Counted from the first letter of the stretch, positions 49,766-59,055 are shown. The stretch: 64,000 nucleotides of DNA from Streptomyces sp. NBC_00091 (GCF_026343185.1 NZ_JAPEMA010000001.1:2790001-2854000); one strand, 5' to 3'. Translations and numbers: made by a program. Notes: generated by a model not told the origin, from the letters alone.

Positions 49766-51304
49766 TCATTCCGTGTACGGCAGCCAGGCGTTGTTGTTCG
49801 CGTTGTACCAGTAGCTGTGGCCGGCGTTCAGGGCGACCGTGCGGAACGGGCGGCCGTGGTCGTCGATGCGGGTGGTGCCCTTGCGGTCGCCACTGCTCCA
49901 GGCCAGCTCCAGGTACCAGCTGACGTCCTGACCGAGTGTGGCGGCGTCGATGTTCAGCACCTGGGGGTCGGTGGCGGAGACCTTGTACGGGAAGTCGGTC
50001 GAGGCCGTCGGCCGCTCGCCCTCCTTGCCGGGTACGGGCCTGGCCCTCGGGGAGGCGTCGTCCAGGTCCACGGCGAAGGACGCCGGCACCAGTGCGCCGC
50101 CGCAACCGGCGCCCATGGTGTACGCGTTCCAGCCGGGAGCCTTGCGGCCGCTCACGACATGGACGTACAGCGCGTGCAGGACCGCGGCCTTGCCCTCGGT
50201 GCCCTGGACGGTCAGCTGCATGCGCAGGTGCCCCGCCGGGACGGCGTCCAGGGCCCGGGCCCACCCTTCGGTCGCCTGCCCGGCGGGGGGCGGGGGGACC
50301 GTGCCGGGTGCCTTGTCCAGGGCGAACCACTGGTCGCAAGGGCTGTCCCAGTTGTCGGGCAGGACGTTGACCGTGAACGGGGCGGTGGGGGAGGCCCCCT
50401 CCTTGGCGGTGGCCTGCGAGGTGGGCGCGGACGTTGCCGAGGTGGGCGCGGACGTTGCCGAGGTGGACGACGGTCCGGGGCTGGACGGGGGTGCGGAAAC
50501 GGCTGGGGGCGTGGGTGACGACGACCCGCCGGACGGCAAGGCCGGGCCCGCCGCCGTCCGCTCGCGCGAGGACGGCTGGGCGGCGCCGTGGCGCGTGTCC
50601 CCGCGACCCGTATCTCCCATGGCGGAGACGGCGGCGGCGGTCCCCGCCACCGCGGCGGTGGCCACGGCGGCCGCAACGGCGAGCAGCAGCCGAGGCCGCC
50701 GTGCCCCCGGTACGAAGGCCCGGGCGGGGCCCGGCTGGATACGGGCGGCGGGGGCGTGTGCGGGTGTCTCCGTTGCCGGTGCAGGGGCGGGGGCCTCCGC
50801 CGGTGCCGGCGCGGGAGCGGGGGTGGGCGCCGGGGCGGATACCTCCGCAGCGGCAGGTCCGGGCGCCTGGGCGGACCCGGCTGCGGACGCCGGGGCCGGT
50901 GCGGGGTCGGTCTCCGCCTGCGGCAGGACCTCCGAAGCCTCCCCAGCCACCACCACCGCCGCCGATGCAGCCGGCACCTCCGGCGCGGCGTCACCGCCCA
51001 GCGGCGCCGCGGAGTTCGCCGCCCCCGACCCCGAGGCCTGCCCCTCCGTCACCCCCCGCCGCCGCTCCACCAGCGCCAGCAGCCACTGCTGGTGCAGCGC
51101 GAGCAGTTCGTCGGCCGAGGCACCGCAGACTCGGGCGAACCGCTCCACCGGGGCGTAATCCGTGGGCACCGCCGCGCCGCTGCAATAGCGGTGCAGCGTC
51201 GAGTTGCTGGAGTGCAGACGCTTCGCGAGCGTGCCGTAGCTGCGCCCCGAGCGCTCTTTGAATCCGCGCATCAGCTCCGCGAACCGCTCCGTCTCCGTGG
51301 CCAT
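49766..51304 (-). CDS. HTH-domain membrane protein with long Pro/Ala linker
   Basis: 512 residues. An XRE-like HTH at residues 1-75 (FKERSGRSYGTLAKRLHSSN, STLHRYCSGAAVPTDYAPVE) is followed by a Pro-Ala-rich linker (about 90-215), one membrane helix (RLLLAVAAAVATAAVAGTAA), an extracytoplasmic Ser/Thr/Pro stretch and a C-terminal domain (LPDNWDSPCDQWFALDKAPG to YYNANNNAWLPYTE type ending). The layout resembles RodZ-like or sensor proteins joining DNA binding to the cell surface. Start ATG 51304 after GGGAGG. Confidence 0.78.
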   Translation of the reverse strand: MATETERFAELMRGFKERSGRSYGTLAKRLHSSNSTLHRYCSGAAVPTDYAPVERFARVCGASADELLALHQQWLLALVERRRGVTEGQASGSGAANSAAPLGGDAAPEVPAASAAVVVAGEASEVLPQAETDPAPAPASAAGSAQAPGPAAAEVSAPAPTPAPAPAPAEAPAPAPATETPAHAPAARIQPGPARAFVPGARRPRLLLAVAAAVATAAVAGTAAAVSAMGDTGRGDTRHGAAQPSSRERTAAGPALPSGGSSSPTPPAVSAPPSSPGPSSTSATSAPTSATSAPTSQATAKEGASPTAPFTVNVLPDNWDSPCDQWFALDKAPGTVPPPPAGQATEGWARALDAVPAGHLRMQLTVQGTEGKAAVLHALYVHVVSGRKAPGWNAYTMGAGCGGALVPASFAVDLDDASPRARPVPGKEGERPTASTDFPYKVSATDPQVLNIDAATLGQDVSWYLELAWSSGDRKGTTRIDDHGRPFRTVALNAGHSYWYNANNNAWLPYTE

Positions 51305-51636
51305 TCCACCCTCCCCCTCATCCCGGAAGCACGTTCCAGGCTCGCCCGATCGCCCAGGTGAGAGGGGTCGGGAGCGTTCCAGGGTTCCTACTATCCCGGT
51401 CCAGTCGCCACTGGAACGAAACCGGCCCCACAGTTGCGTCATCAGCCCGTCGGTCCGCCGATCGGATCGACGGTCGGATCGACGGTCGGATTCGGCGGTC
51501 GCAACGGGAGGGCCCCCACCCGCCCCACCGACCGCCTGCGGCAGCAGCCGACCGGAACAGCAGCCCCACCCAACGCCTCGTCAGGCGGGAAGCGGAAGCC
51601 TCCGCCTGACGACCGCACCGACACGGAGAGTTCCCC

Positions 51637-52356
51637 ATGCGCACCTACCGACTCCGCACCACCGCCCTGGCCACCGCCACCGCCGGCCTCGCTCTGGCCC
51701 TGACCGCCTGCGGCGGCTCGGACAGCGCCGGCGGGCCGACCGCGAACCCCGCCGCGACCAAGAGCGCGGACAAGCAGGTCTCGACCGGGACCGTGACGCC
51801 GTCCGGGGAGGGCGCCTCCGCCGCCCCGTCCGACGGCAAGGTCGCCGGAACCGGCACGGCCACCGCCACCCCGGCGAAGGCCGGTTCGGGCGGCAAGGAC
51901 AAGGGGGACACCACCGGTGACTCCTACGCCTACGACCACCCCTGCTCGGCGCGGAACCTGACCGTCAAGGTCACTTCCCCGACGGGCACTCCGGCCACCG
52001 TCCGCGTCATCACCGTGACCAACAACGGTTCCACCTCCTGCGGTCTGGACTACTTCCCCACCGTCGGCTTCAGCGCCAAGGGCGGCGCGCTCGGTCTCCA
52101 GGCCACTGCCCCCGGTGGTCTGGGCGGCGCCCCGGCGTACCCGGTGCACCCCGGCGCCACCGCGTACGCGGCCGTGGACCTCAACCCGTCGGGTGGCAAC
52201 GGCCCCGTGGCCGACGAGGTCAACGTCCTGGCCGACAAGGAGCACATGCCGAACGCGGACGGCGTCAGCCTCCGGCTGGCCAAGCCGGGCAGCGTCGACA
52301 ACCCGAAGGTCGGCCTGTACCGCACCAACACCCGCGACGCGCTGAGCGCCTTCTGA
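51637..52356 (+). CDS. DUF4232 lipoprotein
   Basis: 239 residues. Signal with lipobox (LATATAGLALALTACGG), a Ser/Thr/Gly/Ala linker, then the DUF4232 domain (HPCSARNLTVKVTSPTGTPA, VRVITVTNNGSTSCGLDYFP, GVSLRLAKPGSVDNPKVGLY). Such lipoproteins are frequent in Streptomyces and lack assigned function. ATG start at 51637 follows GGAGAG. Divergent from the HTH membrane protein. Confidence 0.85.
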   Translation: MRTYRLRTTALATATAGLALALTACGGSDSAGGPTANPAATKSADKQVSTGTVTPSGEGASAAPSDGKVAGTGTATATPAKAGSGGKDKGDTTGDSYAYDHPCSARNLTVKVTSPTGTPATVRVITVTNNGSTSCGLDYFPTVGFSAKGGALGLQATAPGGLGGAPAYPVHPGATAYAAVDLNPSGGNGPVADEVNVLADKEHMPNADGVSLRLAKPGSVDNPKVGLYRTNTRDALSAF

Positions 52357-52867
52357 ACGCAGTTCCGGTGGCTGCGGCCCCCGGCCGTCCCACGGGGTGT
52401 GTCGCCGGGCGGGCTCAACTGTCCTGGCGAGGAAACGCTAGACACCTGCCTCGCCGAACGCGGGGCAGTCCGAGACGAGCTCAAGCCCCTGGAGCGTGAG
52501 TCGGCCCAGCTCCGGGGCAAGATCGACAAGCCGCACGAGCGCCGGGACGGACTAGTCCGGCGGTTCGGCGGGTACGAGAAGGCCTCTGCGGACCGACTCG
52601 CGACGTACCCCGGTCTCGCCGGTGGGCCGGTCCAGCCAGGCCAGGATCCGGTGGACTCGGTGAGGTAGTTCGATGCCCGGCTCCCGGCACCACGGGCCTC
52701 AGGCAAGTAAGGGGCAGTGTCGGCCTGGTCAGGGAGCAGGGAGATGAGGACCGCGTCTCCGTCCTCGGCGATCCGTTCCAACATCTCGATCAGAGTGTTG
52801 CGACCGGCCGGCGCATTGTGCAGGGCCTTGTGGAAGGTCTCCGTCATCGATGTCATGGCTGCGATGG
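52357..52867. other. Degraded region, no reliable gene
   Basis: Two opposing short frames look partly coding: plus-strand 52399-52668 (a charged coiled-coil, AVRDELKPLERESAQLRGKI) and minus-strand about 52690-52860 (GRNTLIEMLERIAEDGDAVL). Neither has a good start, and they overlap. Both are probably scraps of different genes. Confidence 0.4.
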
Positions 52868-53370
52868 TCACGACCGGCCTTGCGGTGCTTGCACCGGATC
52901 ACCCAGCGGCGGCCGTAGGGATCGGTGGCTTTGACGTCCACGCCGTTGTCGCCCCGTCCGCCGACCTTCTGGGCGTCGGCGCAGCCGTCGCGGTGCATGA
53001 GGTCCCGTACGGCGAACTCGAAGTCGTTGTGGTGGAGGCTGTCGAGGTGCTCGACGGCGTAGCGCAGCCTTTGAGTCCGGACCTGGTCCCATCGCGCGGC
53101 CTCCTGGCGCCGGCGCATCCACAGCGCGCCCACGGCACCGGCGCCGAGTAGGCCGACCACCAGAACCCAAGGATGGGCGGCGAGCCACGACACCACCGCC
53201 ACGACAGACTGAGGGCCACGAGGCCGACCAGGCCGATGAACCACAGCTCCTCCGAGCCGGTGGCCTTCCGGCGCCGCGCTGCGCTGGTGCGCCTGCGCCT
53301 CTTCGCGGGTGGGCGGCGGCTGACCTGCCGTTCCCCGTGCTGGGGAAGACGATCGGATAGGAGACCGTCG
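52868..53370 (-). pseudogene. Mrr-like membrane-anchored restriction endonuclease, broken
   Basis: Nuclease-domain sequence is visible: RRRQEAARWDQVRTQRLRYA, NDFEFAVRDLMHRDGCADAQ, NGVDVKATDPYGRRWVIRCK, which includes the D-x(n)-QxK-like active-site region. The membrane segment is split between frames: ELWFIGLVGLVALSLS in one, VVSWLAAHPWVLVVGLL in another, implying two small indels near 53190 and 53270. The C-terminal third after CKHRKAG is missing at about 52868. A non-functional remnant. Confidence 0.7.
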
Positions 53371-53535
53371 GTATGGGCTCCCGCCGGGCCCCGACAGGGA
53401 GCGCCTTCGACGGCATTCGGAGGCGTAGGGGGAGTGTCGCGTCGTCGCCAACTTGGCTACGCAAGCGGTGTGGTTGAGGGCTGCCTTCAGGGTTGCGAAC
53501 AGGCGAACCTGAGCGCCTGTGCGTGAGGGCCTGAG

Positions 53536-53757
53536 AGGTCTAGACAACGAAGAAGGCCCAGGTCGTTGACCTGGGCTTTCTTGGAAGAGCGGATGACGGG
53601 AATCGAACCCGCGCCATAAGCTTGGGAATCACCCGGTACTTGGACTTGTATATGGTGCCTGACCTGCAGGAACGCGCGCTGACGGCCTCGGCGTGATCGC
53701 TTCGGCGGCCCCGTGTTGACCGCTGTTTACCGCCCCGACTGGCACGTTGTGGCACGG
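53536..53757. repeat. att-like direct repeat, left copy
   Basis: This copy and the one at 57355 share a 101-bp block (53536-53636) with eight mismatches, at an offset of 3,819 bp. Parts in order: a terminator hairpin (GCCCAGGTC/GACCTGGGC, 53556-53576), the 3' half of a tRNA-Gly gene, and, about 80 bp on, an arm with TGACCGCTGTTTACCGCC and CGTTGTGGCACGG (53717-53757). The arrangement fits the junction of an element integrated into a minus-strand tRNA gene. Confidence 0.75.
53587..53628 (-). other. tRNA-Gly(CCC) 3' fragment, attachment-site remnant (left)
   Basis: Read on the minus strand the block runs TTCCCAAGCTTATGGCGCGG then GTTCGATTCCCGTCATCCGCTC, that is the anticodon loop (CCC), T-arm and acceptor end of tRNA-Gly. 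The 5' half is absent, and bases to the right are unrelated. It is a leftover 3' end created by integration, not a working tRNA. Confidence 0.72.
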
Positions 53758-53849
53758 CCTCCCCATGTGAGGGAGGAGGTGAGGGCAGTTGGGATGCGGA
53801 GCGGCAGCTCGTACCGTGCTTACGACACTGACGGACGACCTCCGTGCCC

Positions 53850-54383
53850 TCAGCTGCAGTTCAGAGTCTTCAGGGTCTCCGCCATGTACGTGCGCATGAA
53901 GGCCTCGACGGCGGGCCGTAGGTCCCGCTTCGCCTTGTCGGCGCGTTCCACCTGCACCCGGAGGGTGAAGTGGTCACCGCCCCTTGTCCTACACAGGGTT
54001 GTGGCCGTGGCGCCATCGTTGCCGACCACCGAGTCCTCGAAGCCGAGATCCACCCGGAGGGGTTCCGCCAGTCCGTAAATCCTGCTCTCACGTGAGAGGG
54101 CCAGCAGGTCCTCCGGTGCACCCTTGTGCCAACTGAACCGGAAGCTGAGCGCGCGTTCACCGTCCACGGTCAGCACGCAGGGCGCTGACACCTGTGGTTC
54201 GTTCCGGTCCACCTTGCTGGCCTCTGTGATCTTCCCATACGGCTTCAGCAGGGGGTCGGACAGCTCAGGAGAGACGGGCGTCCCGCAGATCGTCCCCGGG
54301 GCGGCCTCGTCGGCGGCGTCGCACGCCACCAGGGACAGCAGGAGGGCGGCACCAGCCGTGACCGCAGTCAGGGCCCGCCTCAT
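53850..54383 (-). CDS. Lipoprotein in type VII-like operon
   Basis: 177 residues. Signal and lipobox: TAGAALLLSLVACDAADEAA. The mature part contains paired cysteines (TICGTPV, APCVLTV, TTLCRTRGG) and ends KTLNCS. The pattern resembles small DUF3558-like surface lipoproteins. Its ATG at 54383 overlaps the stop of the large upstream gene (ATGA). Third gene of the operon between the two att remnants. Confidence 0.75.
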   Translation of the reverse strand: MRRALTAVTAGAALLLSLVACDAADEAAPGTICGTPVSPELSDPLLKPYGKITEASKVDRNEPQVSAPCVLTVDGERALSFRFSWHKGAPEDLLALSRESRIYGLAEPLRVDLGFEDSVVGNDGATATTLCRTRGGDHFTLRVQVERADKAKRDLRPAVEAFMRTYMAETLKTLNCS

Positions 54384-56470
54384 TCGGCACCCCCGCTCGG
54401 CGGTGGGGTGACGCCCTTGGCACGGCTCTCGCCCGCCCCGGCGGCCAGGTCCATCTTGTTCTGGTAGTCGAAAGGAGGGCCGTCCTTGTCGTGCTGCTTC
54501 ATCCACTCGTCGGTGAGCGCCATCAGCTGGCCGTTCCGCTTCTCATAGGCCTCGTAGTTCTTGTCCGCGAACTTCTGGTCGATGTGCTTCTGTTCGTCCG
54601 CCTGCCATTTGTCGACCACGTAGTCGAAGCCGGCCTGGACCTCCGCGTCGTAGGCGGGCAGGTAGCCGATGGCCGTGTCGAACATCCACTTCTCGTCCCA
54701 GGCAGCCGTCCCGGCCGGTCCGACGGCCGCGGTGCGGGCCTCCTCCAGGAAGCCCACCGTGCGCCCGGCGCGCAGCAGCGATTCCTCCGGGTGCTTCTGG
54801 CCCGCCTCGTGGATGTCGGCGACCATGGCCTGGTTGATCCCGTAGTTCAGGGACCCGTAGGCCTCCTGGTCCTTCGAGACCTGCTTGATGACCTCGTACA
54901 TGTCGTTCTGCGGCACCGCCAGGGAGCGCATGTCCACGCTGCTGGTGACCTCGTGCACCGTGTCGGCGTGGTTGACCAGAACGTTCGCCATCGGCTCGCG
55001 CAGCGACTCGGGAAGGTCGTCGCCGGCCTTCGCGAACTGGTCGATCGTGTTCTTGAAGACGGCCTTGTTGTCGGCGGAGTGCTCGACGAACTTCGGGTTC
55101 TCCGCGGACGGGTCGATGCCTGTGGCACCGGCCTGCAGCGCGGCCGCGAAGCCCGCCCGGTCGTCCTTGTCGAGTGCGGCGGAGTAGTGCACGGAGTTGC
55201 CGTGTTCGTTGGCCTCCAGCACCACCTCCCAGTTGCGCTCCATGAGGTGCTTCATCCGGTCCTCGTCCTTGAGATAGGACGCCGACGCCTCGGGGTCGTG
55301 GCTCATCACGCCGAGCAGCCCGTCCATCGGGTCGTTGGCGAACCAGCCGGTCCGCTCCCCGCTGTACTCGCCGCCCTTCATGACCCAGATGTCCTCCCGG
55401 CCCTTCTCCGCCTTCATGATGTCGTCGCCCATGTCGTGCAGGAACTGCTTCGAGTAGTCCCCGCCGCCCTGGCTCATCAGCGTGACCAGCGACTGGTAGC
55501 CGTACGCCTTCTCCAGTCGCAGATCGGTGAAGGAGGTGTTGCGGCGCTCGAGACCCTCCTTCTGCATGTCGGCCCGGAACTTCTTGTAGACCTCCGACTT
55601 CGGGTCCTTCGTCGCCGAGGCGAGCGTGGCCCCCAGGCCCTTCTGTAGATCTGAGTAGTCCGCCTTGTTGGCGGGGCTCTTGACGTGGATCTGGTCGTTG
55701 AGGCGGTTCGTCAGCTCGATCGTGCCCTTCGCGCCCAGCCCGTTGATGAACACCTGGCTGAACTCGGGCTTGCCCGAGTTGTCTCGGAAGGACCGCTGGA
55801 GCTCCGCCAGCTCGGCCGCCGGGATCTTCTCGCCCCCCGCCAGACGGGTCGCGATGTCCTCCGCGTTCCGCGCCTCGTACACCTCGACGTCGCCCTGCGC
55901 CGTGCCGTTGAAGCCGGTGCCGAAGGTGGTGTCGTTCATTTCGCCGTAGCCGTCCGCGCAGACCGCCTCCAGCGCGATCTTCACGCCCTGGTCGGCGTCG
56001 TCGAGGGCCTTGACCGCGCTGTCGATGTGCTGCGACCAGGAGTTCTCGATGTTCTTCAGGTCCGGGTCGTGCCGGGCGGCGTTGGCCGTGCCCGCGTCCG
56101 CCTTGGAGTAGTCGAAGGTGCACCGGCCCTGGTCGGACACCTTCATGCCCGCCTTCACCGCGTCGTCGCGGGCGGACTCGACCTTCTTTTTCAGGTCGGT
56201 GAACTGCTCGTGCGCGTCACGCAGCAGGCCGCCGATCGCCTTCGCCTGCGTCTGCGCGGCGGAGTACTCGTAGCGGGTGCCGGCGAAGTTGGTGTGGGCC
56301 GCGCCCACGCTCACCCCCGTCCAGGCCTGACCACCCATGGTGATCTTCTGGACGCTGTCCCGGTAGCGTTCCTCGACCTTCTTGAACTCCGCGGCCATGG
56401 CCTCCCACTTGGCCGCCGCCGTGGTCAGCTGTCCGAAGTCGGTCGTCATGACCTCGTGGTACGTCAGCAT
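54380..56470 (-). CDS. WXG100-like N-domain, DUF6571-type secreted protein
   Basis: 696 residues. Residues 8-105 form a helical hairpin like WXG100/EsxA substrates (QLTTAAAKWEAMAAEFKKVE, ITMGGQAWTGVSVGAAHTNF), and the long remainder resembles DUF6571-type proteins seen with Streptomyces type VII systems (RLAGGEKIPAAELAELQRSF, GYGYQSLV-like helices, WKADEQKHIDQKFADKNYEA-like end). No signal peptide or toxin motif is seen. The start at 56470 or 56449 is ambiguous. It lies 16 bp after the small WXG-like gene. Confidence 0.75.
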   Translation of the reverse strand: MLTYHEVMTTDFGQLTTAAAKWEAMAAEFKKVEERYRDSVQKITMGGQAWTGVSVGAAHTNFAGTRYEYSAAQTQAKAIGGLLRDAHEQFTDLKKKVESARDDAVKAGMKVSDQGRCTFDYSKADAGTANAARHDPDLKNIENSWSQHIDSAVKALDDADQGVKIALEAVCADGYGEMNDTTFGTGFNGTAQGDVEVYEARNAEDIATRLAGGEKIPAAELAELQRSFRDNSGKPEFSQVFINGLGAKGTIELTNRLNDQIHVKSPANKADYSDLQKGLGATLASATKDPKSEVYKKFRADMQKEGLERRNTSFTDLRLEKAYGYQSLVTLMSQGGGDYSKQFLHDMGDDIMKAEKGREDIWVMKGGEYSGERTGWFANDPMDGLLGVMSHDPEASASYLKDEDRMKHLMERNWEVVLEANEHGNSVHYSAALDKDDRAGFAAALQAGATGIDPSAENPKFVEHSADNKAVFKNTIDQFAKAGDDLPESLREPMANVLVNHADTVHEVTSSVDMRSLAVPQNDMYEVIKQVSKDQEAYGSLNYGINQAMVADIHEAGQKHPEESLLRAGRTVGFLEEARTAAVGPAGTAAWDEKWMFDTAIGYLPAYDAEVQAGFDYVVDKWQADEQKHIDQKFADKNYEAYEKRNGQLMALTDEWMKQHDKDGPPFDYQNKMDLAAGAGESRAKGVTPPPSGGAE

Positions 56471-56486
56471 GGTTCGCGCCCGCCGC

Positions 56487-56921
56487 CTAGAGCTCGTTCA
56501 GTTTCGAGTCCGGGGACGGCTTCAGGATGCTGAAGCCGTCGCCCGTGGAGATGTCGTTGCGCAGGAACAGGTTCGAGGTCCCGCGCAGCGCGGTCTTCTC
56601 CGAGGCCAGTCGGCCCATCAACCCGGTCACCTGCCGGTCCCAGGTCTCTTGCACCTTCTTCAGACCGGCCGCAGTGCTCCAGCCGTCGAAGGTCTTGACC
56701 GCGCCGTTCGAAGCCTCGTCCGCGTGGTCCGCGGCCTTCTTGGTGCTCGGCTCCAGGTCGTTCTCGATGGTGTTCGCCGCGGCCTTCTTCTCCGCGGGCG
56801 TCGAGGCGAAGTCCCCGGTGCCGGGGAGCAGCGGGCCGGGCGGCGGCCCAGAGTTCAGCCGCATCGCCGCCTGGTCTGCCGCGGCGGACCGCGCCTGACC
56901 CCAGTCCTGCTCGAACCCCAT
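56487..56921 (-). CDS. Small WXG100-like partner protein
   Basis: 144 residues from ATG 56921 (MGFEQDWGQARSAAADQAAM). A Gly-Pro linker is followed by two helices (TIENDLEPSTKKAADHADEA, VKTFDGWSTAAGLKKVQETW), with a GW turn of the Esx hairpin kind. It probably pairs with the large downstream protein for export. GGAG upstream. First gene of the operon. Confidence 0.7.
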   Translation of the reverse strand: MGFEQDWGQARSAAADQAAMRLNSGPPPGPLLPGTGDFASTPAEKKAAANTIENDLEPSTKKAADHADEASNGAVKTFDGWSTAAGLKKVQETWDRQVTGLMGRLASEKTALRGTSNLFLRNDISTGDGFSILKPSPDSKLNEL

Positions 56922-57354
56922 GATGGTGTCTCTCCCCCCGCGCCCGTCGTCGCCAGTCATCGCCCATCGTCGTTCAGAACGCCTCTCCGGCGCTACCAGG
57001 GCTGAAGGTGTCGCCCGACTCCCCCGGCCCGCGACCTACATGTCCGGCAGCCGGCTGAGCTGGACCAGCCGGCCGGATTTCACCGCCCCAGCCTCTTGGG
57101 GGCGATCGTGGCGAAGGTCGCAGCGGTGAGCATCAAGACTGCTTCAGCGGAGTGGCTCTACGGTGATCTGGCGTTCTTGCTCTCGTCGCCCGCCAATCCG
57201 CTCCAACTCAGGGTTCAGCCCGACGAGGATGCCCGCGCGGACAGCCAGGTCACATATGCGTTCACGTCTACGGCGGTGGTCACGTGAGGATGGTCGCAGG
57301 CCCGAGACCTGGTCGGCGTCGAGGTGGTGCGTAGGTGGTGTGCGACCCTTGAAC
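56922..57354. other. Non-coding stretch between operon and right att repeat
   Basis: No ORF with coding character. The segment should contain the promoter of the minus-strand operon near 56950-57050. G+C drops to below the local average around 57120-57260. Nothing else was recognised. Confidence 0.4.
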
Positions 57355-57578
57355 AGGTCTAGACAATAGAGAAGGCCCAGGTCTCTGACCTGGGCCTTCT
57401 TGCAAGAGCGGATGACGGGAATCGAACCCGCGCTATAAGCTTGGGAATCACCCGGAAATCAAGGGCCCGCATAGCCTCTGACCTGCTGAGATGGTGGCCG
57501 GGAGTGGCGTGGGAGCGGCCCCCGTCGAGCCCTCTGGTGACCGCTGTTTACCGCCTCTACTGGCGCGTTGTGGCACGG
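57355..57578. repeat. att-like direct repeat, right copy
   Basis: Matches the left copy (53536-53757): the 101-bp block at 57355-57455 contains the same hairpin and tRNA fragment, and an arm at 57538-57578 has TGACCGCTGTTTACCGCC and CGTTGTGGCACGG. Between block and arm the two copies differ. Confidence 0.75.
57406..57447 (-). other. tRNA-Gly(CCC) 3' fragment, attachment-site remnant (right)
   Basis: Same 42-bp tRNA 3' part as the left copy with a single difference (GCGCTATAAG against GCGCCATAAG). As the 5' half is missing here too, the intact tRNA gene should lie further right, outside the window, if the order of insertion is as inferred. Confidence 0.72.
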
Positions 57579-57677
57579 TCGGCGGCTTCGCATGGCTGCT
57601 GTCTGCCGTGAGGTAACCCCCTAGGTCGTGTCCGATGGGTCGCGTGACTCCACCTCCAGTGGATCGTTGCGGTCGAC

Positions 57678-58559
57678 GTGGGGCGGGGTGATCTTTCGGA
57701 TGAGGAATGGGCTCGGCTGGAACCGCATTTGCCGAGAAGCGTGGGTCGGGGTGGGAGGTGGCAGTGTCACCGCCGGGTGATCAACGGGATTCTGTTCCGG
57801 CAGCGGACTGGCTTGCCGTGGCGGGATCTGCCGTCCCGTTTCGGGAAGTGGAAGACAGTTCACGACCGCCATCGCAGGTGGTCAGCGGACGGCACGTGGG
57901 AGAAGATCCTGCGGGCCGTCCAGGCTGACGCGGACGCTGAGGGTCGGATCGACTGGAGCATGGTGAGCGTGGACTCCACCTCCTGCCGGGCTCATCAGCA
58001 CGCGGCTGGGGCCCAGTCCCGCCCGCCGAGAGTCACCGGCAGAAGAAGCACTCCCGTCCGTCATCGGGGAGACGAGGCCCTGGGCCGTTCAAGAGGCGGG
58101 CTGACCTGCAAGATCCATTTGGTGGGTGAGGGCGGACTTCGCCCACTCGCCTTCGTCATCACGCCCGGTCAATGGGGCGATGCCCCGCAGCTGATCCCCG
58201 TGTTGGAACAGATCCGGGTTCCGCGGCCCGCCGGCGGACACCCGCGTACTCGACCCGATCACCTTGGAGGCGACAAAGCCTATTCATCACGCCGCAACCG
58301 TCGCTATCTGCGGCGGCGCCAGATCAAGCACACGATCCCGGAGCCCAAGGACCAACGGGCCAACCGCCAGCGGCGAGGCAGCAAGGGCGGCCGTCCGACC
58401 GGGTTCGACCGAGAGATCTACCGGCGCCGCAACGAAGTGGAGCGGACGATCAACCGACTAAAGATCTTCCGTGCGGTCGCGACCCGTTTCGACAAGCGGG
58501 CCTACGTCTTTCACGGAACGGTCACCGTCGCCTCGATACGGCTCTGGCTGCGCACGTGA
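57678..58559 (+). CDS. IS5-family transposase
   Basis: 293 residues. N-terminal DUF4096/HTH domain (DLSDEEWARLEPHLPRSVGR, VINGILFRQRTGLPWRDLPS), then DDE residues: VSVDSTSCRAHQHAAG (first Asp), LGGDKAYSSRRNRRYL (second Asp) and EIYRRRNEVERTINRLKIFR (Glu). The middle has a SRGGLTCKIHLVGEG block. Complete by length, so likely active. GTG start at 57678, 36 bp inside the left inverted repeat. Confidence 0.9.
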   Translation: MGRGDLSDEEWARLEPHLPRSVGRGGRWQCHRRVINGILFRQRTGLPWRDLPSRFGKWKTVHDRHRRWSADGTWEKILRAVQADADAEGRIDWSMVSVDSTSCRAHQHAAGAQSRPPRVTGRRSTPVRHRGDEALGRSRGGLTCKIHLVGEGGLRPLAFVITPGQWGDAPQLIPVLEQIRVPRPAGGHPRTRPDHLGGDKAYSSRRNRRYLRRRQIKHTIPEPKDQRANRQRRGSKGGRPTGFDREIYRRRNEVERTINRLKIFRAVATRFDKRAYVFHGTVTVASIRLWLRT

Positions 58560-58572
58560 GCCTCGCTCGCCG

Positions 58573-59055
58573 CTACTCCAGCATGCGTTCCGCATCATCC
58601 GGAACCCAGGGAAAGGGAACGGCGGGCCACCGTGTGGCGGCCCATGCATCGAGGTCGACAGCGAGAACGGCATCCACGAAGGACTGCGGCGGCCGGTAGC
58701 CGTGGGCGGTGACGTAGTGCGTGATCAGGGACGGAGCGGCATAAGCGATGCCCGGCCCGCCCGGAATCCGTACCTCCCCGTTTCCTTCCGGCGCCTCATC
58801 CGCAGGACACAGGTCGCACGCGTGGACGCCGAGGCAGACGTTCATCCACTGGACCTCCTGCACAGCCTTCAGCTTCTCCACGAACGCTGTGGGGGCGGTC
58901 CCTGTCGAGTACGGCTTGCCGGCTTCCAGCCAACCGATGTTCAGACGGGTGTACGCCGGGCGGTACCAGAGCGTGTAGACGCCCGACTCCTTGTCCGTGA
59001 ACGCATCCTCGGACTGGTAGTCGTACTCGCTGAGATCTTCGTAGAACACCTGCAC
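58573..59055 (-). CDS. Passenger gene: conserved DUF7919-like hypothetical
   Basis: 160 residues: MQVFYEDLSEYDYQSEDAFT, LNIGWLEAGKPYSTGTAPTA, GVHACDLCPADEAPEGNGEV, YAAPSLITHYVTAHGYRPPQ. It matches a family of small cytosolic proteins widespread in Streptomyces whose role is not known; the HxCxxC motif could bind a metal. It is convergent with the transposase and lies inside the same terminal repeats. Confidence 0.78.
   Translation of the reverse strand: MQVFYEDLSEYDYQSEDAFTDKESGVYTLWYRPAYTRLNIGWLEAGKPYSTGTAPTAFVEKLKAVQEVQWMNVCLGVHACDLCPADEAPEGNGEVRIPGGPGIAYAAPSLITHYVTAHGYRPPQSFVDAVLAVDLDAWAATRWPAVPFPWVPDDAERMLE

Noticed and set aside
53587..53640. Intact tRNA gene
   Set aside because: Only the anticodon loop to acceptor end is present; D-arm and 5' acceptor strand are replaced by unrelated sequence. 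The same holds at 57406.
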